Position numbers and translations under genes: made by a program
DNA from: Feifania hominis
GTDB lineage: Bacteria > Bacillota > Clostridia > Oscillospirales > Feifaniaceae
NCBI RefSeq assembly: GCF_014384765.1
Contig: NZ_JACRSP010000006.1
Span: forward strand, 1-33,869
Length of the DNA stretch: 33,869 bases
Reading direction: 5' to 3'
The notes under the pieces: generated by a model
What the model was told of the DNA's origin: nothing
What the model saw: the letters and a program-made list of their open reading frames with translations, nothing else
The model's database searches: none
Shown here: one piece after another, positions 15,213-21,341 of the stretch
Position numbering within the stretch: the stretch's first letter is position 1
Layout of the letters: every line of letters begins with the position of its first letter

Positions 15213-15680
15213 CTACCCAAGTTCCGGGTCGTAGGGGATCGTCCACTGGTCAAGATTATGGTGTTCATGATAGTCAATAGAAAGCGATCCTGCTACATAG
15301 ATGGTTTCTCCCACCTTGTCTGTGTACACCAGGTCATCTACAACAATTCGATCAGCAAGCCCTTTGATTTCACAAATAAGAGTATCCTTTGCCGCTACAG
15401 CCAGCACCTTTGCCTTTGCCCAGATTCCAACTCCCCGCTGTATATAGTCCACATCATCCGGCACATCAAAGGGCTCACAGAAATCTGCCCATTCAACATA
15501 CAACTCCGTATCAATGATATCACCCTCATGGCCAAATAGTCTGGGGTTTTTGTTCAGACTTAAAAACTCTACCACACCGACACAATAGCTCCGCCCGGTC
15601 TTCAAATCCACCAGGTCAGCCTTGGCTCTTACATCGAAATCATCCTCAGGCTCCACATGTTGCACCAGCATCTTGCGCAT
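15213..15680 (-). CDS. Immunity-type protein, array copy A (partner of the intact toxin)
   Basis: 155 residues from ATG 15680, with GGGAGGGAA upstream; the stop codon of the toxin (15682) is one base before this start, so the two are translated together. Sequence landmarks: MRKMLVQHVEPEDDFDVRAK, GRSYCVGVVEFLSLNKNP, IIDTELYVEWADFCEPFD, ICEIKGLADRIVVDD, ending IPYDPELG. It is a soluble protein of about 17 kDa with mixed alpha and beta content. I recognise no named immunity family. As the gene directly behind the toxin it is the likely cognate immunity protein, with copies B-E serving other toxin variants. Confidence 0.7.
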   Translation of the reverse strand: MRKMLVQHVEPEDDFDVRAKADLVDLKTGRSYCVGVVEFLSLNKNPRLFGHEGDIIDTELYVEWADFCEPFDVPDDVDYIQRGVGIWAKAKVLAVAAKDTLICEIKGLADRIVVDDLVYTDKVGETIYVAGSLSIDYHEHHNLDQWTIPYDPELG

Positions 15681-15681
15681 C

Positions 15682-16902
15682 TTATTTCCCTCCCTGATTT
15701 TTATATCTGTAAAATTCATCTAAATCCATTGGGATTGCTGTTCCAATCTGATCATTGTTCCAAATAATAACTGTGCCTTTATTTGGATTGTCTGCCGACG
15801 GAAAATACACAAAACGGTTTGAGCCCCTTTTAATTTGCTTCCCGCTTCGCGACGCATCCAGAAGGGCTTTTGTCAAATTCTCAAAGCCCTCTACCGTAAA
15901 CGAGAAATCAGAAGGGTCTCTCCCAAGCCGCTTAGCAATTGACACCAGCCTGCGGGAATCCTCTTTCTGATACTTTCCCAAAAAATGCGTCACACCCTGG
16001 TTTTTCCCATCCCGGTTTGTTCCCCAGTATTTGGAATAGCGCGAGTGCAGAATGTCCTCTTCTTTCAAAGCGGGCTGTTCTTCTGCTCCCATTGTATCAA
16101 AATCGTCCATGCCGTCAAGAGCGATTCTGTCTCTGCCCGCTCCGCCTCCGCGGCTTTCGCCGCCCGCGCCTGTGCGCTCCATACCAGCTGGCAGGTTCGT
16201 GTAATCTTCCGCTGTGCGCTCCTGTATGATCCGCGACTGCGGGCCGCTGTATCCATCTGCGCGCCCGGCGCCGCCTGCGCGGCTCATCCCGCCGCCGCCC
16301 GTTCGCGCAGGGCTGTCCGAGATCGTTGACAGTCCGCTCCTATTTACCGCTGTGTCGTTTGAGAGAGCCTTTTCCAGCTGTTCCAAATAGGCCCTCGTCG
16401 TATCCGGCAGACGCCAATCCGGCGACTGTTGCCGCAGATATTGCCTGCTGTGCAAATCTTCGCCCTCGTATTTGGGCAGCGTTCTCTCAAACTGGCCGCC
16501 CGGCGTCTGAGCGCCGCCCGAAGACTTCCCACCCGGCCACGAGATATGCGGCAGTCGCCACTTTGGCAGAGGCAGCGGCAGCGGGACCGGCAGAGGCAAT
16601 CCTCCAGTGCCCCGCTCGGAGTCACCAGGGAAAATGCGCCGATTATTCCGGTCATCTCTTCCGGCGCCGCCGTTTCCCGCGCTGCCGCCTCCTCCTCGTG
16701 CAGGCAGTCCCCTTGCAAAATATTCGGGCTGCCAGTCTTCCTCCTGCGTTGGTGTCCTCCCGCTCGCAAAATACGGCGGCTGCCAGTCCTCCTCCACCGT
16801 GGGACTGCCTGCACTGCGCTGTCCAGCGGTTGTATCAAAGCCCGTCGCAAAATAACTGGGCTGCCAATCCGCCAGACCGTCTTCCTGTTTTTTCTTTGTC
16901 AT
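15682..16902 (-). CDS. Toxin carrier with DWQP repeats and a C-terminal toxin domain
   Basis: 406 residues from ATG 16902 (MTKKKQEDGL), chosen because AGGGGG lies six bases upstream. The N-terminus has three near-repeats, DWQPSYFATG, DWQPPYFASG and DWQPEYFARG, at residues 12-65. A low-complexity Gly/Arg/Asp region, a proline run (LPLPVPLPLPLPKW) and a spacer with SPDWRLPDT follow. Residues about 284-406 form a compact domain: ILHSRYSKYWGTNRDGKNQG, FLGKYQKEDSRRLVSIAKRL, DPSDFSFTVEGFENLTKALL, GSNRFVYFPSADNPNKGTVI and IWNNDQIGTAIPMDLDEFYR. The domain is repeated as orphan fragments downstream, each with an immunity-type gene, the hallmark of an exchangeable toxin tip. Its activity is unknown; an RNase fold is only a guess. 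No MuF domain is visible. Confidence 0.7.
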   Translation of the reverse strand: MTKKKQEDGLADWQPSYFATGFDTTAGQRSAGSPTVEEDWQPPYFASGRTPTQEEDWQPEYFARGLPARGGGGSAGNGGAGRDDRNNRRIFPGDSERGTGGLPLPVPLPLPLPKWRLPHISWPGGKSSGGAQTPGGQFERTLPKYEGEDLHSRQYLRQQSPDWRLPDTTRAYLEQLEKALSNDTAVNRSGLSTISDSPARTGGGGMSRAGGAGRADGYSGPQSRIIQERTAEDYTNLPAGMERTGAGGESRGGGAGRDRIALDGMDDFDTMGAEEQPALKEEDILHSRYSKYWGTNRDGKNQGVTHFLGKYQKEDSRRLVSIAKRLGRDPSDFSFTVEGFENLTKALLDASRSGKQIKRGSNRFVYFPSADNPNKGTVIIWNNDQIGTAIPMDLDEFYRYKNQGGK

Positions 16903-16923
16903 CTTCATCCCCCTGCTCCACAA

Positions 16924-17036
16924 GAAAAGGCAGGGCGCTCACGCGCTCTGCCTTTTGGTGTTCTGTTGGTTCATCCGTGCCCGTAGCGATCTCAGCGGCG
17001 GCTTGCTTCACCGCATCGAATGGGATAGTGCGGCGC
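16924..17036 (-). repeat. ~112-bp direct repeat, right copy
   Basis: Near-identical to 12482-12593 (about five mismatches). Here it forms the true 3' end of the 170-residue gene, its downstream segment and the terminator, so this copy is probably the original. Confidence 0.85.
16925..16953 (-). terminator. Intrinsic terminator upstream of the toxin gene
   Basis: GGCAGAGCGC pairs with GCGCCCTGCC around GTGA, followed by TTTTC. It separates the 170-residue gene from the toxin gene and is a copy of the one at 12482-12513. Confidence 0.65.
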
Positions 17037-17504
17037 TGAAAACCAGTGTAAATACTCGTCGTGACACCTTTTAAAATGCTCTTTCAGCTCCCCGTTGTCA
17101 TCCAGCGAAATCGCTTTTTTTGTCTGCATATTAACCGCCCTGATCGGAATAAGCCTGTCAAGCGTCCTGAGATCCTCGAGCAGGATATCCACCGTATTCT
17201 CGTGGTTTGGCTTTGCAATCTGTATCTGCACCGACTCACGATCTTCATAGGGCCTATCCGGCCTCAGAAGATCGGCAACCGATTTGCCCGCTTCCCGCCT
17301 ATGTCTTTCATGCTCCATCAGCTTACGCAATTCGTTGCGCAAAGCGATCTCAATGATGCCCCACTCACAGATTTTTTCAAGATACTGATCGGTACAGCTC
17401 TCTCCAACAGGCTGATAGCCCATGTCGTTCCAGTAAGAGAACAACTGCTCTCTGTCAATCATTCGGGTAGGCTCTATTTTGATTCGGTATGCTTCCAATC
17501 CCAT
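16992..17504 (-). CDS. 170-residue probable immunity/antitoxin partner of the ParB-like gene
   Basis: Starts at ATG 17504 (MGLEAYRIKIEPTRMIDREQ) inside the end of the ParB-like frame, a 50-bp overlap; GGAAGAGGAGG lies upstream. It is a soluble protein with a helical middle (ICEWGIIEIALRNELRKLME) and a C-terminal stretch DDNGELKEHFKRCHDEYLHW. I do not recognise a family. Its position behind a putative toxin-type gene, and the presence of a truncated copy of its tail at the end of the immunity array (12545-12640), suggest that it belongs to the same exchangeable toxin/immunity pool. Confidence 0.55.
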   Translation of the reverse strand: MGLEAYRIKIEPTRMIDREQLFSYWNDMGYQPVGESCTDQYLEKICEWGIIEIALRNELRKLMEHERHRREAGKSVADLLRPDRPYEDRESVQIQIAKPNHENTVDILLEDLRTLDRLIPIRAVNMQTKKAISLDDNGELKEHFKRCHDEYLHWFSAPHYPIRCGEASRR

Positions 17505-17799
17505 GTGTTTTTCCTCCTCTTCCTGGCAAAGCCTCTTTCCAATTGGGCAACCCGATAGGGCCTGATTGATCTACTACTAAGATTTTAACTGGTATTCCGG
17601 TCAATTGGCTGGCAGCAAATCTGTGGTGTCCATCCTGAATATAAAAGCCTTTGCCAGGCACAAAGTAAACTTCTACCGGTGGAATGTCAACACCCGCTTC
17701 CAGCATTTCTCTGTAGTCATCCACTCGGTCAAGATCAATCCAATCCTGTGCGTCAACTCAATACGTCTTAACGTCCTGCTCTGGATACATATCACTCAT
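17455..17799 (-). pseudogene. ParB/sulfiredoxin-like domain gene interrupted by an in-frame TGA
   Basis: From ATG 17799 the frame reads MSDMYPEQDVKTY, a TGA at 17758-17760, then VDAQDWIDLDRVDDYREMLE, AGVDIPPVEVYFVPGKGFYI and QDGHHRFAASQLTGIPVKIL. The DGHHR motif followed by AA and LTG is the signature of the ParB-like nuclease superfamily, and the segment before the stop lines up with the usual start of the fold. Without the TGA it would be a complete small ParB-like protein of about 115 residues. A GTG at 17724 could allow a shortened product but has no ribosome site. ParB-like domains occur as toxin tips in polymorphic toxins. A carrier domain is missing here, so this may be an orphan tip. 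Confidence 0.65.
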
Positions 17800-17829
17800 T
17801 TTACCACATTATCCCTATGTATCCCACCG

Positions 17830-18006
17830 TCAGATTTTCTCCACAGCGGTCTCACCGCCCAGTCCAATCAGCCGGAGGTACTGCTCCCTGCCGCAGCGCG
17901 GGCAGTAGAGGATCTGCGCCCGCCAGACAGCGCCGTCGCGCTCCTGCGCGGGGGCGGGGCGGATCATCAGCTCACAGAGCCGGTGTCTGTCACAGTAGTA
18001 AGTCAA
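17830..18006 (-). CDS. Small zinc-ribbon protein overlapping the portal stop
   Basis: A 58-residue frame with a TTG start at 18006 that shares two bases with the TGA stop of the portal gene (TTGA). It reads LTYYCDRHRLCELMI and later ILYCPRCGREQYLRLIG, giving a Cys-x5-Cys pair and a Cys-x2-Cys knuckle that together could bind one zinc ion. Small zinc-ribbon proteins next to the portal are common in clostridial phages. The role is unknown. Translation by re-initiation after the portal is likely. Confidence 0.6.
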   Translation of the reverse strand: MTYYCDRHRLCELMIRPAPAQERDGAVWRAQILYCPRCGREQYLRLIGLGGETAVEKI

Positions 18007-19964
18007 TTCGCCACCCCCATCATCTCAGTCGGAAGCGCCGCCGCGGCCTGCTGCCCGGCTGCCTGCTGCGGCATGCCCGCGGACGCTTCGGGCGTACCTG
18101 CGCCCGCGCCCGTCGCGGCGGCTGCCTGCGTCGGTGTCGCGCCGGTATCCGCGCTCTCCCCGGCCGGAGCCTGTGCCCCGGTGCCGGACGAGCCCGCGCC
18201 CATGGCCTTGGTCAGCTCAATGAGCTTGCTCGCCGCAAGCTCGCCCTGTTTGGCCTTGTCCTCGAGCTGGGCGGTTCCGGCGCGCTTCTGTATGATCTCC
18301 CGGAGCTTCTCTCTCGGAATGCTCGCGTCGTCGTCGAGCGCCTCGACGAACTCCTCAAACGTGATGGCGCCCATCGTCAAAAGCTGCGTCAGCCCGGACT
18401 CCTGCGCGAGCTTGCTGTAGGGGTTGTTCGGCGAAACGTCCACACGCACGTCGGGGCGCATGTCGCGAAGTTCCTTTGCGGGCACTTTTTCGCGGGTCTC
18501 TTTGCTGTCTTCCCCGTCGTAGATGAGCTCAACGCCGTTCGGGTTGTAAGCCAGCCACATGTCCACCCAGATGAGCGCCACATCCTCCACCCACTGGCGA
18601 AACGCCGAGACCTGCATGTTGACGCTCAGTGTCTTCGCGTCGCGCGCCGCGTTGATCGCCGCGCCCGAGGCGAGCTCGGGGTTGACGTTTTCCAGGCTGT
18701 CGCCCGCGCCCGAGAGCTCGCGGGTGAGCTGTGCGAGCTCCTGCCAGATGCTCTTGGCATGGGGCGAGATGTTCGCCGGCTGCAAATATGCCACCACATT
18801 GCCAATGCCCTGACCCGTCATATCGCGAACGGCAATGTTGCTGTCCGGGTAGCTGAGCTTTTTGACGTCGTCCGGCGAGAGCGCCCCCTCCTGATACACC
18901 TTGTGCGGAAAGGCCGAGGCCTTGACCGCGCTCTCAAAGCGGTAGAGGTTCTTGTTGACGGAGATCTGGTTTGGAATCTTGTCCCAGATGTCGCCCACAC
19001 CCCGCGCCGAGCCTTTCTTCGGCTTCCATGAGTACTGCGCAATGGGGTAGAGCGTCAGCCCCTCAATCCGCGTCGCCGGGTGATACAAAACGTTCTTCGT
19101 CGTCTTGGCAAACCAGACCTCGCCGTCCTGCTTCCAGAGCTTCATCACCGAGATGAGCTTGCGGTCGTTTGCCACCTCGCGCTTGATGCCAAGCTGGCCG
19201 GTGGTGTCATCATCCGAAACAATGCGGCCGATCTCCTCCTGCGCAAGGCCGTTTTCGCGCGCCTCGCGGCGCACCTGGTCAACATACCGCCGCTGAATGA
19301 TGAGCAGATACGGCTGCTCCTGAATGTCCGGGTTGTTCTCATCGCCGAACATGATGTTGGTGCAGTCCAAAAGCTCCATTTTGAGCTCATCCCCGCCGTC
19401 GTAAAACCAGGCGAAGCTGTCGCCGCTCACAAAGGCATTCTGCAGAATGTCCCACTGGTAGCGGTCGAGCTTGACACGCTCCCAGGTCTTGGCTGCAAAG
19501 CGGCTCAGACGCTCACAGAGCTTCAGTCTGCGCGAGCGCTGCTCGTCGTTTCCCTCAAAGTTCATCGAGGTATAGCGAATGGACATGGTATTCTGGCCGA
19601 CCAGCGCCGTGGAGTTCTTCATGATGGGCTGCAGGATGTTCAGCTGTGCCGGGCGCTCATCTCCCGACTTGAGCCCGTGCCACTGGTCGCCCTCCACCAT
19701 GCGAAAGCACTCGTCCACCCGGCTGTAGTAGCCGTCTGCGTTCAGGTAGTCCAGACCCTTTTGATATTCGTTCCAGATGTCGTCGCAGTGCACTCCGCTC
19801 AGCTCGTCCTCGCGTGCTCCGCTCCCTCCGCCCAGCTGACTGCCGGGCATCCGTCCACTCCGCCGCTCGTCCTCTCCCCACAAAGCCTGCGGGCTTTGCG
19901 GGGGCCCCCCATTGCCGTCACGCAGTGACCCGTTACGCAGGGGGCCTGTTTTTTTCTTTTTCAT
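18003..19964 (-). CDS. Portal protein (P22-type, head-to-tail connector)
   Basis: 653 residues from ATG 19964, behind GGAGGATGTAGA. Core portal features: DECFRMVEGDQWHGLKSGDE, PIMKNSTALVGQNTMSIRYT, a helix-rich stem, WNEYQKGLDYLNADGYYSRV, and a DSFAWFYDGGDELKMELLDC region. The C-terminal 70 residues are Ala/Gly/Gln-rich and probably disordered. It should form the dodecameric DNA channel in the capsid vertex. Its first 60 residues are unusual: they are encoded by a modular palindromic repeat (GPLRNGSLRDGNGGP, then a hairpin, then a Gly/Ser/Arg-rich stretch up to SGVHCDDIWNEY). The normal portal fold begins only at about residue 63. A start further in is possible but none has a good ribosome site. 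Confidence 0.85.
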   Translation of the reverse strand: MKKKKTGPLRNGSLRDGNGGPPQSPQALWGEDERRSGRMPGSQLGGGSGAREDELSGVHCDDIWNEYQKGLDYLNADGYYSRVDECFRMVEGDQWHGLKSGDERPAQLNILQPIMKNSTALVGQNTMSIRYTSMNFEGNDEQRSRRLKLCERLSRFAAKTWERVKLDRYQWDILQNAFVSGDSFAWFYDGGDELKMELLDCTNIMFGDENNPDIQEQPYLLIIQRRYVDQVRREARENGLAQEEIGRIVSDDDTTGQLGIKREVANDRKLISVMKLWKQDGEVWFAKTTKNVLYHPATRIEGLTLYPIAQYSWKPKKGSARGVGDIWDKIPNQISVNKNLYRFESAVKASAFPHKVYQEGALSPDDVKKLSYPDSNIAVRDMTGQGIGNVVAYLQPANISPHAKSIWQELAQLTRELSGAGDSLENVNPELASGAAINAARDAKTLSVNMQVSAFRQWVEDVALIWVDMWLAYNPNGVELIYDGEDSKETREKVPAKELRDMRPDVRVDVSPNNPYSKLAQESGLTQLLTMGAITFEEFVEALDDDASIPREKLREIIQKRAGTAQLEDKAKQGELAASKLIELTKAMGAGSSGTGAQAPAGESADTGATPTQAAAATGAGAGTPEASAGMPQQAAGQQAAAALPTEMMGVAN

Positions 19965-20260
19965 TCTACATCCTCCTCGTCCTCGTGCGCTCCGCTCGTC
20001 CTTTTCCCCAGCGAAACTGCGGTTTCGCCGGGGGCCCCATTGCCGTCACGCAGTGACCCGCCCCGCAAGGGGCCTGCCTGTTGCTTTTTTCTCATTCTAC
20101 ATCCTCCTGTTTCCTGCCGGTACCATAGTTCTCAATATTGTCATGTATCGCTCTGGCTCGCGCCTCGTCGCAGTGCGCTCCGCTCAGCTGCGTCGGCTGA
20201 TCGCCGGCTTCGTTCGCTGCGCGACTGCTCCTCCCCAACGGAACCGCGGTTCTGTTGGGT
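19876..20260 (-). repeat. Three type A modular hairpin repeats spanning portal start and two small genes
   Basis: Hairpins pair CCCCACAAAGCC (19876-19887) with GGCTTTGCGGGG (19892-19903), CCCCAGCGAAAC (20006-20017) with GTTTCGCCGGGG (20022-20033), and CCCCAACGGAAC (20233-20244) with GTTCTGTTGGGT (20249-20260). The first two are followed by ATTGCCGTCACGCAGTGACC. All three fall inside reading frames and are translated in the same frame as GNG-hairpin-GxRSS-like peptides. A 15-bp junction (GAGGATGTAGAATGA) is repeated at 19961 and 20092. Confidence 0.8.
19961..20095 (-). CDS. 44-residue peptide, paralogue of the portal N-terminus
   Basis: Starts at ATG 20095 behind GGAGGATGTAGA and ends at the TGA that overlaps the portal ATG (ATGA). 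It reads MRKKQQAGPLRGGSLRDGNG and ends HEDEEDVE. The first 20 residues mirror the portal start (MKKKKTGPLRNGSLRDGNGG) and the EDVE ending mirrors the end of the gene before it. It looks like a duplicated portal 5' end that closed into a small frame. It is well positioned to be translated, but whether the peptide does anything is unknown. Confidence 0.45.
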   Translation of the reverse strand: MRKKQQAGPLRGGSLRDGNGAPGETAVSLGKRTSGAHEDEEDVE

Positions 20261-20397
20261 GTTCCATAAAATAGGGGCCTCGGCCCAATATTCAGCTCCC
20301 GTCTCACACGGCGCCCGGCGTGATACCCCAGCGCAAACGCAAAAAAAGCTGCCCCCGGCAGCAGAATACACAAAATCAAAAAGCCAATTTCAAACAT
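20092..20397 (-). CDS. Small single-span membrane protein
   Basis: 101 residues from ATG 20397 behind AAAGGAGA. Residues 2-24 (FEIGFLILCILLPGAAFFAF) form one clear membrane segment followed by basic residues (HAGRRVRR), giving an N-out orientation. The C-terminal two thirds is hydrophilic and partly encoded by a type A repeat (PNRTAVPLGRSSRAANEAGD, SGAHCDE). It ends at the ATGA overlap with the 44-residue frame. The function is unknown; small phage membrane proteins of this type may act in lysis or superinfection exclusion. The membrane part is the reliable element. Confidence 0.5.
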   Translation of the reverse strand: MFEIGFLILCILLPGAAFFAFALGYHAGRRVRRELNIGPRPLFYGTPNRTAVPLGRSSRAANEAGDQPTQLSGAHCDEARARAIHDNIENYGTGRKQEDVE

Positions 20398-20420
20398 GTT
20401 GTCTCTCCTTTCACTGTATG

Positions 20421-20452
20421 AAAAAGAGCGCTCCCCCCGAGGGGTGCGCTCC
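20421..20452 (-). terminator. Intrinsic terminator after the lipoprotein gene
   Basis: GAGCGCACCCC pairs with GGGG and GCGCTC around a short loop (small bulge), followed by TTTTTC on the transcribed strand. It lies between the lipoprotein gene (ends 20484) and the small membrane gene (starts 20397). Confidence 0.65.
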
Positions 20453-20483
20453 AGTCCATTTTTAGTTGCTTTATTCGGCCTGT

Positions 20484-21329
20484 TCAGGGCGTGTCAGCCT
20501 GCTCAAGGCGCAGACTGCCCACCTCAAACGCTCCGCCGCGGTACTTCACCTCACCGCGCAGCGCGGCCGCATACTCCAGAACGCTGCTCGGCCACTCGGT
20601 CTGCATGCAGGCGACCGGCTGTTCAACCGTCATGGTGCCGTCCTCCTCAAGCCGAAAGCGCAGCGAATCGGCGGGCCCAACCTCAAATTCCCACTCCCAG
20701 ATCGGCTTTTCCTCGCCGCAATCCGCACTCCCGGAAAAGTCGATCTCGGCCGTGATCTCCTGCCCGTCTCGGCGGGTCGTCAGCGTGCGAACCGCCGAAC
20801 CCTCCTCGCCGGGCAGCGCCGTCACGCTCAGCTCACCGCCCCGCTGAAAGACCCTGTAATACCCCACGGAATTCAGATGAGCCGCCAGCGTCAGCGACTC
20901 GCCGTCCCGCTCCAGCATCCAGAGCTGGCTGTACTGCGGTACCCCGTCCATGCCCCAGGCGGCATACTCGTTTTCCCCGTCGCCGTCGTAGTCATGGCAC
21001 TCCATTTGAAACATCTTCCAGTGGGGTTCTCCGTGCTCAATCTCCGGCAGATAGCTCACCGTCCGGCCGCAGACCGCCGCCACGCCGCGCTCTTCAAACA
21101 CCGCATAAAAGCTGACCTCTCCGTCATCGTACAGCAGCGGCAGCTTTGTCTGGCGCATCCGCCCGTCGAGTGTAACATCGAACACGCGTCCCGGTTCATT
21201 TTCCCCGGCACGCAGAAGCTCACCCGCCGCCTGCTCAATCACAAGCGCATCACCGCGCTGCGCCGAACAGCCGCCAAGTGCGAGCGCTACCGCCATTGTC
21301 AACGCAAACAGCCTCAATCCCCTTGGCAA
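20484..21329 (-). CDS. Phage-encoded lipoprotein
   Basis: 281 residues with a TTG start at 21329 behind AGGAG; the TAG stop of the hydrolase lies in that ribosome site, so the two are coupled. The N-terminus is a classical lipoprotein signal (RGLRLFALTMAVALALGGCS) with lipobox LGGC, so the mature protein should be anchored outside the membrane. The mature part is beta-rich with an acidic YDGDGENEYAAWGMDG loop at about 113-128, resembling a calcium-binding DxDGDxxxE loop. I do not recognise the family. Placed right behind a wall hydrolase gene, it could protect the producing cell or block superinfection; this is inference. A terminator follows it. Confidence 0.7.
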   Translation of the reverse strand: MPRGLRLFALTMAVALALGGCSAQRGDALVIEQAAGELLRAGENEPGRVFDVTLDGRMRQTKLPLLYDDGEVSFYAVFEERGVAAVCGRTVSYLPEIEHGEPHWKMFQMECHDYDGDGENEYAAWGMDGVPQYSQLWMLERDGESLTLAAHLNSVGYYRVFQRGGELSVTALPGEEGSAVRTLTTRRDGQEITAEIDFSGSADCGEEKPIWEWEFEVGPADSLRFRLEEDGTMTVEQPVACMQTEWPSSVLEYAAALRGEVKYRGGAFEVGSLRLEQADTP

Positions 21330-21341
21330 ATCCGTCAGCTC

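Noticed and set aside
17758..17760. Selenocysteine or stop read-through at the TGA in the ParB-like gene
   Set aside because: No SECIS-like hairpin is evident right after the TGA and ParB-like domains do not use selenocysteine; simple nonsense mutation is the plainer reading.
17790..17822. Third possible copy of the TGTGGTA extended -10 element
   Set aside because: Only the -10 portion matches; the remaining 25 or so bases of the conserved element are not present, and it overlaps the ParB-like start codon.
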